Positions 1 to 5,823 of a stretch of DNA of 8,366 bases are shown one piece after another; position 1 is the first letter of the stretch; the number at the start of each line of letters is the position of its first letter. Source of the stretch: an uncultured Acidimicrobium sp. (lineage in GTDB: Bacteria; Actinomycetota; Acidimicrobiia; Acidimicrobiales; Ilumatobacteraceae); NCBI GenBank assembly GCA_903850275.1, contig CAINLH010000102.1, positions 1-8,366 on the forward strand, given 5' to 3'. The notes beneath the pieces were generated by a model, which saw only the letters and a program-made list of their open reading frames with translations, was not told where the DNA came from and ran no database searches. The position numbers and the translations under genes are program-made.

Positions 1-937
1 CGCCGGCCTCACCTTTATCTTCGGGCAGGGTAGGGGTTCCGCATTCTTCGGAGCAGCAGGCAACACGCCCGACGTGGTCTTGCTCGATCCTTTTATGCCA
101 CGCGCACTCTTGGTTATTCCTTCGCTTGTTGCAGGCACTGCATTGTTGATGTGGGTTGGCGAATTGATTAGTCAGCGTGGCATTGGTAACGGCATGTCGA
201 TGCTGATTTTTGCTTCGGTGGTCAGCGGTTTGCCATACGGCTACTACTCACTGCTGCAGAGCAAAAAGATTGTCGTGTTCGTTATTCTCGTGGCCGTCAC
301 CATCGGCATTCTTGTTGCTGTAGTTCGTGTGGAGTTGGGCCAGCGCCGCATTCCCGTGCAGTTCGCGAAACGTGTAGTTGGGCGCAAAATGTACGGCGGA
401 CAAAACACCTACATTCCGTTGAAGGTAAACCAGGCGGGTGTTGTCCCAATTATTTTTGCCAGCTCGGTGTTGTTGCTTCCCGTACTTGCTTCCAACATGT
501 TGGGAAGCGCCGAAGGTTGGCGCGGTTCCATTGCTGGTTTTGTTAACGACTACATGGTCAACAGCCAAAACATGTTGTACATCAGCATCTTTTTCTTGCT
601 GATCATTGCGTTCGCGTACTTCTACAACTCGATTGCCTTCGACCCAATCCGTCAAGCAGATCAGTTGCGCAAGCAGGGTGGCTTTATTCCCGGCATTCGC
701 CCAGGGCCACAAACCGAGTCGTTCCTTGCAAAGACGGTCAACCGCATCACGTTGCCTGGCGCAATGTTCGTCGCGTTTATCGCTATCTTGCCGTACATCA
801 TCTTGTGGGTTGGCGATGTGCAGTCGTTCCCATTTGCCGGAACCACTGTGTTGATTGCAGTAGGTGTGGCGCTCGAATTGATGCGCCAAATCGACAGCCA
901 GTTGATGCAGCGCAACTACGAGGGCTTCCTGAAGTAA
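1..937 (+). CDS. secY: SecY, protein translocase channel subunit (3' part)
   Basis: SecY is the pore subunit of the SecYEG channel, which moves unfolded proteins across or into the inner membrane. The frame is open from base 2 to a TAA at 935-937, giving about 311 residues. A complete SecY has roughly 430, so the first three or so membrane segments lie upstream of the window. Family hallmarks are clear: the GELISQRGIGNGMS stretch at the end of a membrane segment (positions about 149-190), the cytoplasmic loop FDPIRQADQLRKQGGF followed by PGIRPGPQT (positions about 640-717), which contacts SecA and the ribosome, and the C-terminal LMQRNYEGFLK. Several hydrophobic segments alternate with short polar loops. 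The start is outside the window, so the internal GTG at 74 is not a start. adk follows after 34 nt, the usual neighbour in the spc-type operon. Confidence 0.97.
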   Translation, partial: AGLTFIFGQGRGSAFFGAAGNTPDVVLLDPFMPRALLVIPSLVAGTALLMWVGELISQRGIGNGMSMLIFASVVSGLPYGYYSLLQSKKIVVFVILVAVTIGILVAVVRVELGQRRIPVQFAKRVVGRKMYGGQNTYIPLKVNQAGVVPIIFASSVLLLPVLASNMLGSAEGWRGSIAGFVNDYMVNSQNMLYISIFFLLIIAFAYFYNSIAFDPIRQADQLRKQGGFIPGIRPGPQTESFLAKTVNRITLPGAMFVAFIAILPYIILWVGDVQSFPFAGTTVLIAVGVALELMRQIDSQLMQRNYEGFLK

Positions 938-971
938 TCGCTTCAGGACATTTCTCGAAACACGGCACACC

Positions 972-1634
972 ATGCCAGATTCAGCACGCATCATCATGCT
1001 CGGCCGCCAGGGCGCGGGCAAGGGCACGCAATGTGTCCGTCTTGCCGAACACTTCGGAGTTCCGCATATTTCAACGGGTGAAATGTTGCGTGCAGCAATC
1101 CGTAAAGACACCCCGGTTGGTCGATCGGTCAAAAAAGTTCTTGACGCTGGCGAACTCGTTAACGACGAACTGATGATCAGCCTCGTGCAGGGGCGCATAG
1201 GTGAAGATGACGCACGTATTAGTGGCTACATCCTGGACGGTTTCCCGCGCACGGTAGGACAGGCGCAATCGCTCGACCACATCACCGAAGTACGCCCAAT
1301 CAATATGGTGATCGACCTCGATGTCAAGCGCGAGCTGGTGCTCGAGCGCCTATCTGCTCGCCGTACATGCGAACAGTGCGGTGCAAACTATGTGGCTACG
1401 GGTAACGACCCCAACCCATGGAAGTGCGACAAGTGCGGTTCGCCAGTGGTGCAGCGCGCAGACGACACCCCGGCTGCCATCAGCCACCGCCTCGACTTGT
1501 ACGACGCCATGACCGCCCCACTGATCGACCATTATTCGGCCAAGTCGGTGCTGGTCACGGTGGACGGACTTGGCACCCCAGACGAGGTCTTTGCGCGTTT
1601 GCGCTTGGCCGTGGAAGGGCTGCAGCAACGGTAA
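972..1634 (+). CDS. adk: Adenylate kinase with Cys4 LID domain
   Basis: Adenylate kinase interconverts ATP + AMP and 2 ADP in the cytosol and keeps adenylate pools balanced. At 220 residues it is the long-LID bacterial form. The P-loop is G11-RQGAGKGT-Q20; the usual two prolines after the first Gly are Arg-Gln here. The AMP-binding site shows HISTGEMLR (32-40) and the conserved DGFPRT (89-94). The LID carries Cys133-X2-Cys136 and Cys152-X2-Cys155, a four-Cys set expected to bind structural zinc. Arginines in RADD (162) and SHRL (173) match the catalytic arginines that follow the LID. The ATG at 972 fits the family's N-terminus, where the P-loop strand begins within the first ten residues, but there is no good Shine-Dalgarno nearby (an AGGA sits about 22 nt upstream). 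It follows secY as in most bacteria; the map gene often found next is missing. Confidence 0.97.
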   Translation: MPDSARIIMLGRQGAGKGTQCVRLAEHFGVPHISTGEMLRAAIRKDTPVGRSVKKVLDAGELVNDELMISLVQGRIGEDDARISGYILDGFPRTVGQAQSLDHITEVRPINMVIDLDVKRELVLERLSARRTCEQCGANYVATGNDPNPWKCDKCGSPVVQRADDTPAAISHRLDLYDAMTAPLIDHYSAKSVLVTVDGLGTPDEVFARLRLAVEGLQQR

Positions 1635-1643
1635 TCATCAGTT

Positions 1644-1677
1644 CCCAGCCCCGCGGGTTTTGCGCCTGGGGGGTTTT
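1644..1677 (+). terminator. Possible terminator hairpin after adk
   Basis: CCCAG (1644-1648) can pair with CTGGG (1666-1670), and inside it CGC (1652-1654) with GCG (1662-1664). A GGG and four T follow (1671-1677). The stem is interrupted by an unpaired CCC and the T tract is short, so this is a weak candidate. An alternative pairing of GCCCC (1648-1652) with GGGGC (1678-1682) is also possible. It lies just after the adk stop, where the secY-adk transcript could end. Confidence 0.3.
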
Positions 1678-1728
1678 GGGGCGCTACTAGGCGGCGGTAG
1701 CATAACCCTTCGCCTTTTGGGGGGTTTT
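1663..1728 (+). repeat. Imperfect direct repeat of a G6T4 unit
   Basis: The unit CGCCT-GGGGGG-TTTT at 1663-1677 recurs at 1711-1728 as CGCCT-TTT-GGGGGG-TTTT, with three extra T. GGGG at 1678-1681 and GGG at 1655-1657 add further G tracts, all on the coding strand. Runs of six G are not seen in the surrounding genes. Function unknown: it could be a duplication, part of termination structures, or RNA able to stack G tracts. Confidence 0.6.
1676..1703 (+). promoter_or_regulatory. Candidate promoter for the infA block
   Basis: TAGCAT at 1698-1703 fits the actinobacterial -10 pattern TANNNT. TTGGGG at 1676-1681 lies 16 nt upstream as a weak -35 (TTG conserved). A start about 7 nt downstream would give an infA leader of about 60 nt. 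The position, in the only sizeable gap between adk and rplQ, suits a promoter for infA-rplQ. The call rests on a short pattern only. GCTAC (1683-1687) and GTAGC (1697-1701) form an inverted repeat over the same stretch. Confidence 0.3.
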
Positions 1729-1757
1729 CCACCAAGTGGCGTGTGTGTCATGCGTTT

Positions 1758-1763
1758 GAGGAG
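1758..1763 (+). promoter_or_regulatory. Shine-Dalgarno that points to the CTG start of infA
   Basis: GAGGAG at 1758-1763 is a strong ribosome-binding site and lies 6 nt before the CTG at 1770. It sits too far inside to serve the in-frame GTG at 1743, and is too distant for the GTG at 1797. It is the main evidence for the non-canonical start. Confidence 0.65.
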
Positions 1764-1769
1764 AAGGCC

Positions 1770-1994
1770 CTGCCAAAAAATAAAGAAGATGCGATTGTGC
1801 TGGAAGGCACGATTACAGAGTCCCTTCCGAACGCAATGTTTCGGGTTGAACTCGACAACGGACACACAGTGTTAGCTCATATTTCGGGAAAAATGCGAAT
1901 GAATTACATCCGCATCTTGCCGGGAGACAAAGTGCAAGTAGAGCTAACGCCATACGACCTCACCCGAGGTCGGATTACATACCGACATAAATAA
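1770..1994 (+). CDS. infA: Translation initiation factor IF-1, apparent CTG start
   Basis: IF-1 is a single OB-fold protein that binds the A site of the 30S subunit and works with IF-2 and IF-3 to select the initiator tRNA. The core is unmistakable: EGTITESLPNAMFRVEL, then NGHTVLAHISGKMRMNYIR, then ILPGDKVQVELTPYDL and TRGRITYRHK at the end. Read from the CTG at 1770 the product is 74 residues starting (M)PKNKEDAIVLEG, which matches the usual 72-74 residues and the common start M-x-K-x-E-D. A strong GAGGAG lies 6 nt upstream. The only upstream in-frame standard start, GTG at 1743, would add nine residues unlike the family and place the ribosome-binding site inside the gene; GTG at 1797 would remove the first beta strand. 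It heads the block leading to rpmJ and rpsM. A sequencing error changing ATG to CTG cannot be excluded. Confidence 0.95.
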   Translation: MPKNKEDAIVLEGTITESLPNAMFRVELDNGHTVLAHISGKMRMNYIRILPGDKVQVELTPYDLTRGRITYRHK

Positions 1995-2035
1995 CCAAGT
2001 TTTTTTATCAACCACCATCACGTACGAGGCTCGAA

Positions 2036-2149
2036 GTGAAAGTTAAACCAAGCGTCAAAAAAATATGCGAGAAGTGCAAGGTCATCCGCCGGCACGGTCG
2101 CGTGATGGTGATTTGTGAAAACCCGCGACATAAGCAACGTCAAGGCTGA
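2036..2149 (+). CDS. rpmJ: Ribosomal protein L36 (bL36), zinc-ribbon form
   Basis: L36 is the smallest large-subunit protein and helps organise 23S rRNA near the peptidyl-transferase region. The gene is 37 codons plus TGA, starting at GTG 2036: (M)KVKPSVKKICEKCKVIRR, ending ENPRHKQRQG. Cys11, Cys14, Cys27 and His32 form the classic CCCH zinc site, so this is the zinc-binding type. GAGG at 2026-2029 sits 6 nt before the GTG. It lies in its usual place between infA and rpsM; rpsM starts 14 nt after its stop. It is easily missed in automatic scans because of its size and GTG start. Confidence 0.97.
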   Translation: MKVKPSVKKICEKCKVIRRHGRVMVICENPRHKQRQG

Positions 2150-2163
2150 GAAGGAACAACCAG

Positions 2164-2544
2164 ATGGCACGTATTTCAGGAGTCGATATTCCGCGCGAGA
2201 AGCGTTTGGAAATCTCCCTTACCTATATTTTCGGCATTGGTCGCAGCACTGCACAAAAGATGTGCAAGGAACTGGAACTCAACCCAGACACCCGCGTGCG
2301 CAACCTCACCGACTCCGAAGTCAACAAGATTCGTATGTACATCGAGCAGAACCTCACCGTTGAAGGCGACCGTCGCCGCGACGTACAAACCGACATCAAG
2401 CGCAAGATCGAAATTGGTTCATACCAAGGCACGCGTCACCGCAAGGGGCTTCCTGTCCGCGGTCAGCGCACGCACACCAACGCACGTACTCGTAAGGGCC
2501 CGAAGAAGACCGTGGCCAACAAGAAGATGGCAGTGAGGAAGTAA
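2164..2544 (+). CDS. rpsM: Ribosomal protein S13 (uS13)
   Basis: S13 sits in the head of the 30S subunit, contacts the P-site tRNA through its basic tail and forms bridges to the 50S subunit. The 126-residue product begins MARISGVDIPREKRLEISLT, then YIFGIGRSTA of the helix-two-turn-helix, and ends with the basic tail RTHTNARTRKGPKKTVANKK, all typical of the family. AAGGA at 2151-2155 lies 8 nt before the ATG. Only 3 nt separate its stop from rpsK, so the two are probably translated together. Confidence 0.98.
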   Translation: MARISGVDIPREKRLEISLTYIFGIGRSTAQKMCKELELNPDTRVRNLTDSEVNKIRMYIEQNLTVEGDRRRDVQTDIKRKIEIGSYQGTRHRKGLPVRGQRTHTNARTRKGPKKTVANKKMAVRK

Positions 2545-2547
2545 CCC

Positions 2548-2943
2548 ATGGCAAAGGCACCAGTAGTTCGCCGCGTTCGCAAGCGCGATCGCAAGAATGT
2601 CACGACAGGCGTCGTGCACATCAAGAGCTCGTTCAACAACACCATCGTGTCCATCACCGACACCGAGGGAAACGTCATTTCTTGGGCATCCTCCGGCGGC
2701 GTTGGTTTCTCCGGTTCGCGCAAGTCCACACCATTCGCCGCACAGATGGCAGCCGAAAAGGCTGGCCGTGCAGCAATGGAGCAGGGTCTTCGTCGCGCAG
2801 AGGTGCATGTGAAGGGCCCAGGTTCTGGCCGCGACACCGCACTGCGTTCTATCCAAAACCTCGGCATCGAAGTGTCCGGCATCAAAGATGTGTCGCCGGT
2901 TCCACACAACGGTTGCCTGCAACCTAAGCGAAAGAGGCCGTAA
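2548..2943 (+). CDS. rpsK: Ribosomal protein S11 (uS11)
   Basis: S11 lies on the platform of the 30S subunit and helps shape the mRNA exit region near the Shine-Dalgarno helix. The 131-residue product shows the family blocks GVVHIKSSFNNTIVSITDT, ISWASSGGVGFSGSRKSTPF, AAQMAAEKAGRAA and the glycine-rich VKGPGSGRDTALRSI. The C-terminus reads PHNGCLQPKRKRP; most bacteria have HNGCRPPK here, so a conserved Arg-Pro is Leu-Gln. GAGGA at 2535-2539, inside the end of rpsM, is 8 nt before the ATG. rpsD starts 2 nt after the stop. Confidence 0.98.
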   Translation: MAKAPVVRRVRKRDRKNVTTGVVHIKSSFNNTIVSITDTEGNVISWASSGGVGFSGSRKSTPFAAQMAAEKAGRAAMEQGLRRAEVHVKGPGSGRDTALRSIQNLGIEVSGIKDVSPVPHNGCLQPKRKRP

Positions 2944-2945
2944 TC

Positions 2946-3563
2946 ATGGCTCGCTATACCGGACCAAAGGTGCGCATCTCGCGCCGCCTCGGCATCAACG
3001 TTTTCGAAAACACCAAGGGCGCAAAGGCTCTCGAGCGTCGCCCTTTCCCACCAGGAACACACGGCCGCACACGTCGTCGTGGTGCTGGCAGCGAATACCT
3101 TTTGCAGTTGCAGGAAAAGCAGAAGGCCAAGTACATCTACGGCGTTCTCGAGCGTCAGTTCCGCAAGACATACGAAGAGGCCACCCGTTTGCAGGGCCCA
3201 ACCGGTGAAAACCTGTTGCGTCTACTCGAGTGCCGTCTCGACAACGTTGTTTACCGCGCAGGCTGGGGCAGCACCCGTCCGCAGGCACGTCAATTCGTTA
3301 ACCACGGAATGATCTTGGTCGACGGCAAGCGCGTCGACATTGCCTCGTACACCGTCAAGCGTGGACAAGTCATCACGCTTTCCGAGAAGGCAAAGAACCT
3401 GATCATCATTCAACACAACATCGACACGCTCGACCGCCGCATGGTTGGCTGGATCGAAGCAGCAGAAGGCGGCAAGCAAGTTACTGTCCGCGAATTGCCG
3501 CAGCGTGAACACATCGACGTTCCAGTCCGCGAACAGCTCATCGTCGAGTTGTACTCGAAGTAA
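2946..3563 (+). CDS. rpsD: Ribosomal protein S4 (uS4), zinc-free form
   Basis: S4 is a primary 16S rRNA-binding protein that nucleates assembly of the 30S body and takes part in translational fidelity; in some bacteria it also regulates its own operon. The 205-residue product begins MARYTGPKVRISRRLG, has the S4 RNA-binding domain at about residues 94-155 (LLECRLDNVVYRAGW, then ARQFVNHGMILVDGKRVD) and ends VREQLIVELYSK. The N-terminal zinc cysteines found in some S4 proteins are absent; the only Cys is in the S4 domain. GAGG at 2934-2937 is 8 nt before the ATG. Its place between rpsK and rpoA matches E. coli and mycobacteria, whereas Streptomyces has it elsewhere. rpoA follows after 33 nt. Confidence 0.98.
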   Translation: MARYTGPKVRISRRLGINVFENTKGAKALERRPFPPGTHGRTRRRGAGSEYLLQLQEKQKAKYIYGVLERQFRKTYEEATRLQGPTGENLLRLLECRLDNVVYRAGWGSTRPQARQFVNHGMILVDGKRVDIASYTVKRGQVITLSEKAKNLIIIQHNIDTLDRRMVGWIEAAEGGKQVTVRELPQREHIDVPVREQLIVELYSK

Positions 3564-3596
3564 CCCCCTATATACGTATTGGCCTAAGGAGACATC

Positions 3597-4526
3597 ATGC
3601 TCGTCATTCAACGCCCAACAGTGGAAGCAATTGGCACCGCAGAGAACAACCGTCAGAAGTTCTCTATCGGACCACTTGAACCAGGTCTTGGACACACCAT
3701 CGGCAACTCGATTCGTCGCATGTTGTTGTCGTCCATCCCAGGTGCAGCAATCACCACCGTTAAGTTCGAGTCGGCTCTTCACGAGTTCGACACCATCCCA
3801 GGTATCACCGAAGATGTCACCGAAATCATCCTCAACCTGAAGGACATTGTTGTCGTTTCGGAAAACGATGAAGCTTCGGTCATCAGCGTGGACATCAAGG
3901 GCCCGAAGGAAATCACCGCGGGAGATCTTGTTTGCCCAGCCGGCATCGAGATCCTCAACAAGTCGCAACACATTGCAACGCTTTCGGACAAGGGTCGTTT
4001 AGTTGTCGACCTCACCGTAGAGCGCGGCAAAGGCTATGTCTCGAGCGATCGCGACACCCGCAAAGTGATCGGCATTGTTCCAATCGATGCCATCTTCTCG
4101 CCAGTACGTCGTTGCACATACCTCGTCGAGCCAACACGCGTCGAGCAAAGCACCAACTACGACCGCATCGTGCTCGACATCGAGACCGACGGAAGCATCG
4201 AGCCACGCGAAGCACTCGCTTCGGCAGGCGCAACGCTTCGTTCATTGGTCGACCTTGTCGCAACCATGAGCGATGCACCAGTTGCACTTGAGTTGGGCGA
4301 AATTGCCGGCACCGGAATGGGCTCCCCAGACCTCGACCTGAGCATCGAAGACCTCGACCTCTCCGAGCGCCCACGCAACTGCCTCAAGCGCGCACAGGTC
4401 AACACCGTTGGCGAGTTGCTACTTCGCAGCGAAGAAGACTTGCTCAATATCACCAACTTCGGCCAGAAGTCCTTGGACGAAATCAAACTCAAGCTTGACG
4501 AGCGCGGCTTGTCATTGCGTATCTGA
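3597..4526 (+). CDS. rpoA: RNA polymerase alpha subunit
   Basis: The alpha dimer is the scaffold on which beta and beta-prime assemble, and its C-terminal domain binds promoter UP elements and activators. The 309-residue product has the N-terminal domain at about 1-230, with the dimer motif LEPGLGHTIGNSIRRMLLSS near residues 28-47. After a short acidic linker comes the C-terminal domain at about 253-305, SERPRNCLKRA to EIKLKLDERGLSL. The Arg three residues before Asn in that motif (Arg258) corresponds to E. coli Arg265, the main DNA-contact residue. The protein ends right after this domain, without the long acidic tail of Streptomyces or mycobacterial alpha. AAGGAG at 3586-3591 is 5 nt before the ATG. 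It is followed by rplQ after 48 nt, the near-universal pairing. Confidence 0.98.
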   Translation: MLVIQRPTVEAIGTAENNRQKFSIGPLEPGLGHTIGNSIRRMLLSSIPGAAITTVKFESALHEFDTIPGITEDVTEIILNLKDIVVVSENDEASVISVDIKGPKEITAGDLVCPAGIEILNKSQHIATLSDKGRLVVDLTVERGKGYVSSDRDTRKVIGIVPIDAIFSPVRRCTYLVEPTRVEQSTNYDRIVLDIETDGSIEPREALASAGATLRSLVDLVATMSDAPVALELGEIAGTGMGSPDLDLSIEDLDLSERPRNCLKRAQVNTVGELLLRSEEDLLNITNFGQKSLDEIKLKLDERGLSLRI

Positions 4527-4574
4527 TTTAGCGCCACAAACACCACGCACGTACTTCACAGGAGACGATGAGAG

Positions 4575-4943
4575 ATGCCAGCAACACCACGACGATCACG
4601 CAGCTTCGGCGGCAGTGCTCACCACCAAAAGATTTTGATGGCAAACCTTGCCGCGTCATTGTTTGCCGCAGAAGGAATCACCACGACTGAGGGCAAGGCA
4701 AAAATGCTGCGCCCAATCGCCGAGAAGTTGATCACGAAAGCGATCAAAGCTCAGGACGGCCCAATGCGCGTTCACCGCATTCGCCAAATCCAGAGCTACC
4801 TCAACGACAAGGAAATGACTAACAAGTTGGTCAATGTCGTTGCTCCTCGCTACATCGGTCGCAACGGTGGATACACACGCATCATGAAGCTCGGACCACG
4901 CCACGGTGACAACGCACCGATGTCGCGTATCGAACTCGTCTAG
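4575..4943 (+). CDS. rplQ: Ribosomal protein L17 (bL17)
   Basis: L17 is a 50S protein near the peptide exit tunnel. The 122-residue product shows the family signature GGSAHHQKILMANLAASLF, then GITTTEGKAKMLRPIAEKLI, and ends PRYIGRNGGYTRIMKLGPR followed by GDNAPMSRIELV. It is the compact form without the long C-terminal extension seen in many actinobacteria. The ATG at 4575 is preceded by AGGAG at 4560-4564; an ATG at 4568 is out of frame. truA starts 15 nt after the TAG stop. Confidence 0.97.
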   Translation: MPATPRRSRSFGGSAHHQKILMANLAASLFAAEGITTTEGKAKMLRPIAEKLITKAIKAQDGPMRVHRIRQIQSYLNDKEMTNKLVNVVAPRYIGRNGGYTRIMKLGPRHGDNAPMSRIELV

Positions 4944-4958
4944 ACCTGCGTAACCATC

Positions 4959-5729
4959 GTGCGTCGTGCGCGCATGACCATTGCCTACAAAGGCGATGAC
5001 TATCACGGCTTTGCAACGAACCCTGGCGTAGAAACCGTCGCCTCCGTTATTGAAGGCGCGCTTGCTCAAATTCTGCAAGAGCCAATCAAAATTACTCCGG
5101 CTGGGCGCACCGACGCAGGTGTGCATGCATGGGGACAGGTGATTGGTTTTGATCTTCCCGATCGCGTCAATTTGGAGGTGTTGGCCAAACAACTCAATGC
5201 GTTGTGCGGTCCATCTGTTGCAGTTCGCGAATACGCATGGACAACGCCAGACTTTCACGCCCGCTATTCCGCAATGTGGCGCGCATATCGCTACACGGTG
5301 CTCAATAGCCCCGTACCCAACCCGTTTTTGGTGAACACCGCATGGCAGATTACGACTCCGCTCAAAATCAAGGCAATGCAGTTGGCGAGTGACGCCATCA
5401 TTGGTGAGCACGACTTCTCGGCGTTTTGCCGCAAACCAAAACCTGCAGATGAGAACGACACATTTGAACATTCGATGCGCCGCAACGTGATGAAGGCAGA
5501 GTGGCGCGATCTTGGCGACGGAATTGTGCGCCTAGAGATCAAGGCCAATGCGTTTTGTCACCAAATGGTGAGGGCGCTGGTGGGAACGTTCATTGATATC
5601 GGGATGGGAAAGCGCCCGCCAAGCGATATGCGAGGGCTCATTGTCTCGGGCGACCGCGCCCAGGCCTCCCAAGTTGCCCCGCCCCATGGCCTTTGCCTGT
5701 GGGAAGTTGGCTACCCAGCGGGATTGTGA
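4959..5729 (+). CDS. truA: tRNA pseudouridine(38-40) synthase TruA
   Basis: TruA converts uridines 38, 39 and 40 in the anticodon arm of many tRNAs to pseudouridine. The 256-residue product contains the catalytic block AGRTDAGVHAWGQV with Asp52 as the nucleophile, the DFHARYSAMWRAYRYTV strand with the conserved Tyr, RRNVMKAEW, and ANAFCHQMVRALVGTFIDIG near the C-terminus. The usual GWQ-R-Q stretch after the first strand reads GFATN here. The GTG at 4959 gives (M)RRARMTIAYKGDD, in line with other TruA proteins that start M-R-R/x; ATG 4974 would cut off the first strand residues. No clear ribosome-binding site precedes it, so translation may be coupled to rplQ 15 nt upstream. Its TGA overlaps a candidate promoter for rplM. 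Confidence 0.96.
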   Translation: MRRARMTIAYKGDDYHGFATNPGVETVASVIEGALAQILQEPIKITPAGRTDAGVHAWGQVIGFDLPDRVNLEVLAKQLNALCGPSVAVREYAWTTPDFHARYSAMWRAYRYTVLNSPVPNPFLVNTAWQITTPLKIKAMQLASDAIIGEHDFSAFCRKPKPADENDTFEHSMRRNVMKAEWRDLGDGIVRLEIKANAFCHQMVRALVGTFIDIGMGKRPPSDMRGLIVSGDRAQASQVAPPHGLCLWEVGYPAGL

Positions 5730-5753
5730 AAAGGCCGCCCGTACCCCTATCCT
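5724..5753 (+). promoter_or_regulatory. Candidate promoter for rplM-rpsI
   Basis: TTGTGA at 5724-5729 (which includes the truA stop codon) and TATCCT at 5748-5753 are separated by 18 nt. TATCCT fits the actinobacterial -10 pattern TANNNT and TTGTGA is a fair -35. A start near 5760 would give a leader of about 64 nt before rplM. Seen by pattern only; read-through from truA is equally possible. Confidence 0.4.
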
Positions 5754-5769
5754 TAAACCTCTGCAGGGG

Positions 5770-5794
5770 CGCCACTTTGGCGGTTTCTCGCCAA
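5770..5794 (+). promoter_or_regulatory. rplM leader with two competing hairpins
   Basis: TTGGCG at 5777-5782 pairs perfectly with CGCCAA at 5789-5794 (6 bp, loop GTTTCT). The same segment can instead pair upstream: CGCCA (5770-5774) with TGGCG (5778-5782), loop CTT. The two stems exclude each other. A small CCTC/GGGG stem (5758-5761 with 5766-5769) lies just before. No T tract follows, so it is not a simple terminator. Leaders regulated by L13 are known upstream of rplM-rpsI in other phyla; a similar role here is inference. Confidence 0.4.
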
Positions 5795-5823
5795 GATCTC
5801 GGTTAGACGAAAGTAGTGAATTT

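Noticed and set aside
248..1198. Long reverse-strand open frame across secY and adk
   Set aside because: It lies opposite two certain genes, its product is rich in His, Asn and Arg without recognisable domains, and no ribosome-binding site or promoter supports it. Similar reverse frames at 3222-3971, 4656-5471 and 7221-7715 are rejected for the same reason.
1743..1769. GTG at 1743 as the infA start
   Set aside because: It adds nine residues not found in IF-1 and puts the strong GAGGAG inside the gene; no ribosome-binding site precedes it.
1570..1875. Forward open frame spanning the adk-infA gap
   Set aside because: It overlaps both adk and infA in another frame, encodes a low-complexity Gly/Arg-rich product and matches no family I know.
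1969..2006. Hairpin GTCGG/CCGAC at the end of infA followed by seven T as a terminator
   Set aside because: The T tract (2000-2006) lies about 13 nt after the stem, too far for an intrinsic terminator, and the operon continues into rpmJ.
2115..2163. Short forward frame starting at 2115 ahead of rpsM
   Set aside because: It is a shifted reading of rpmJ and rpsM, both of which are certain.
3564..3596. AT-rich TATATACGTATT before rpoA as an internal promoter
   Set aside because: No -10 fits the TANNNT pattern at a proper distance from a -35; the nearest TTG box is only 14 nt away. The palindrome ATACGTAT may be chance.
5593..5823. N-terminal extension of L13 from the upstream open frame
   Set aside because: It overlaps truA, has no similarity to L13, and the family's MRTYSPK start is at 5827.
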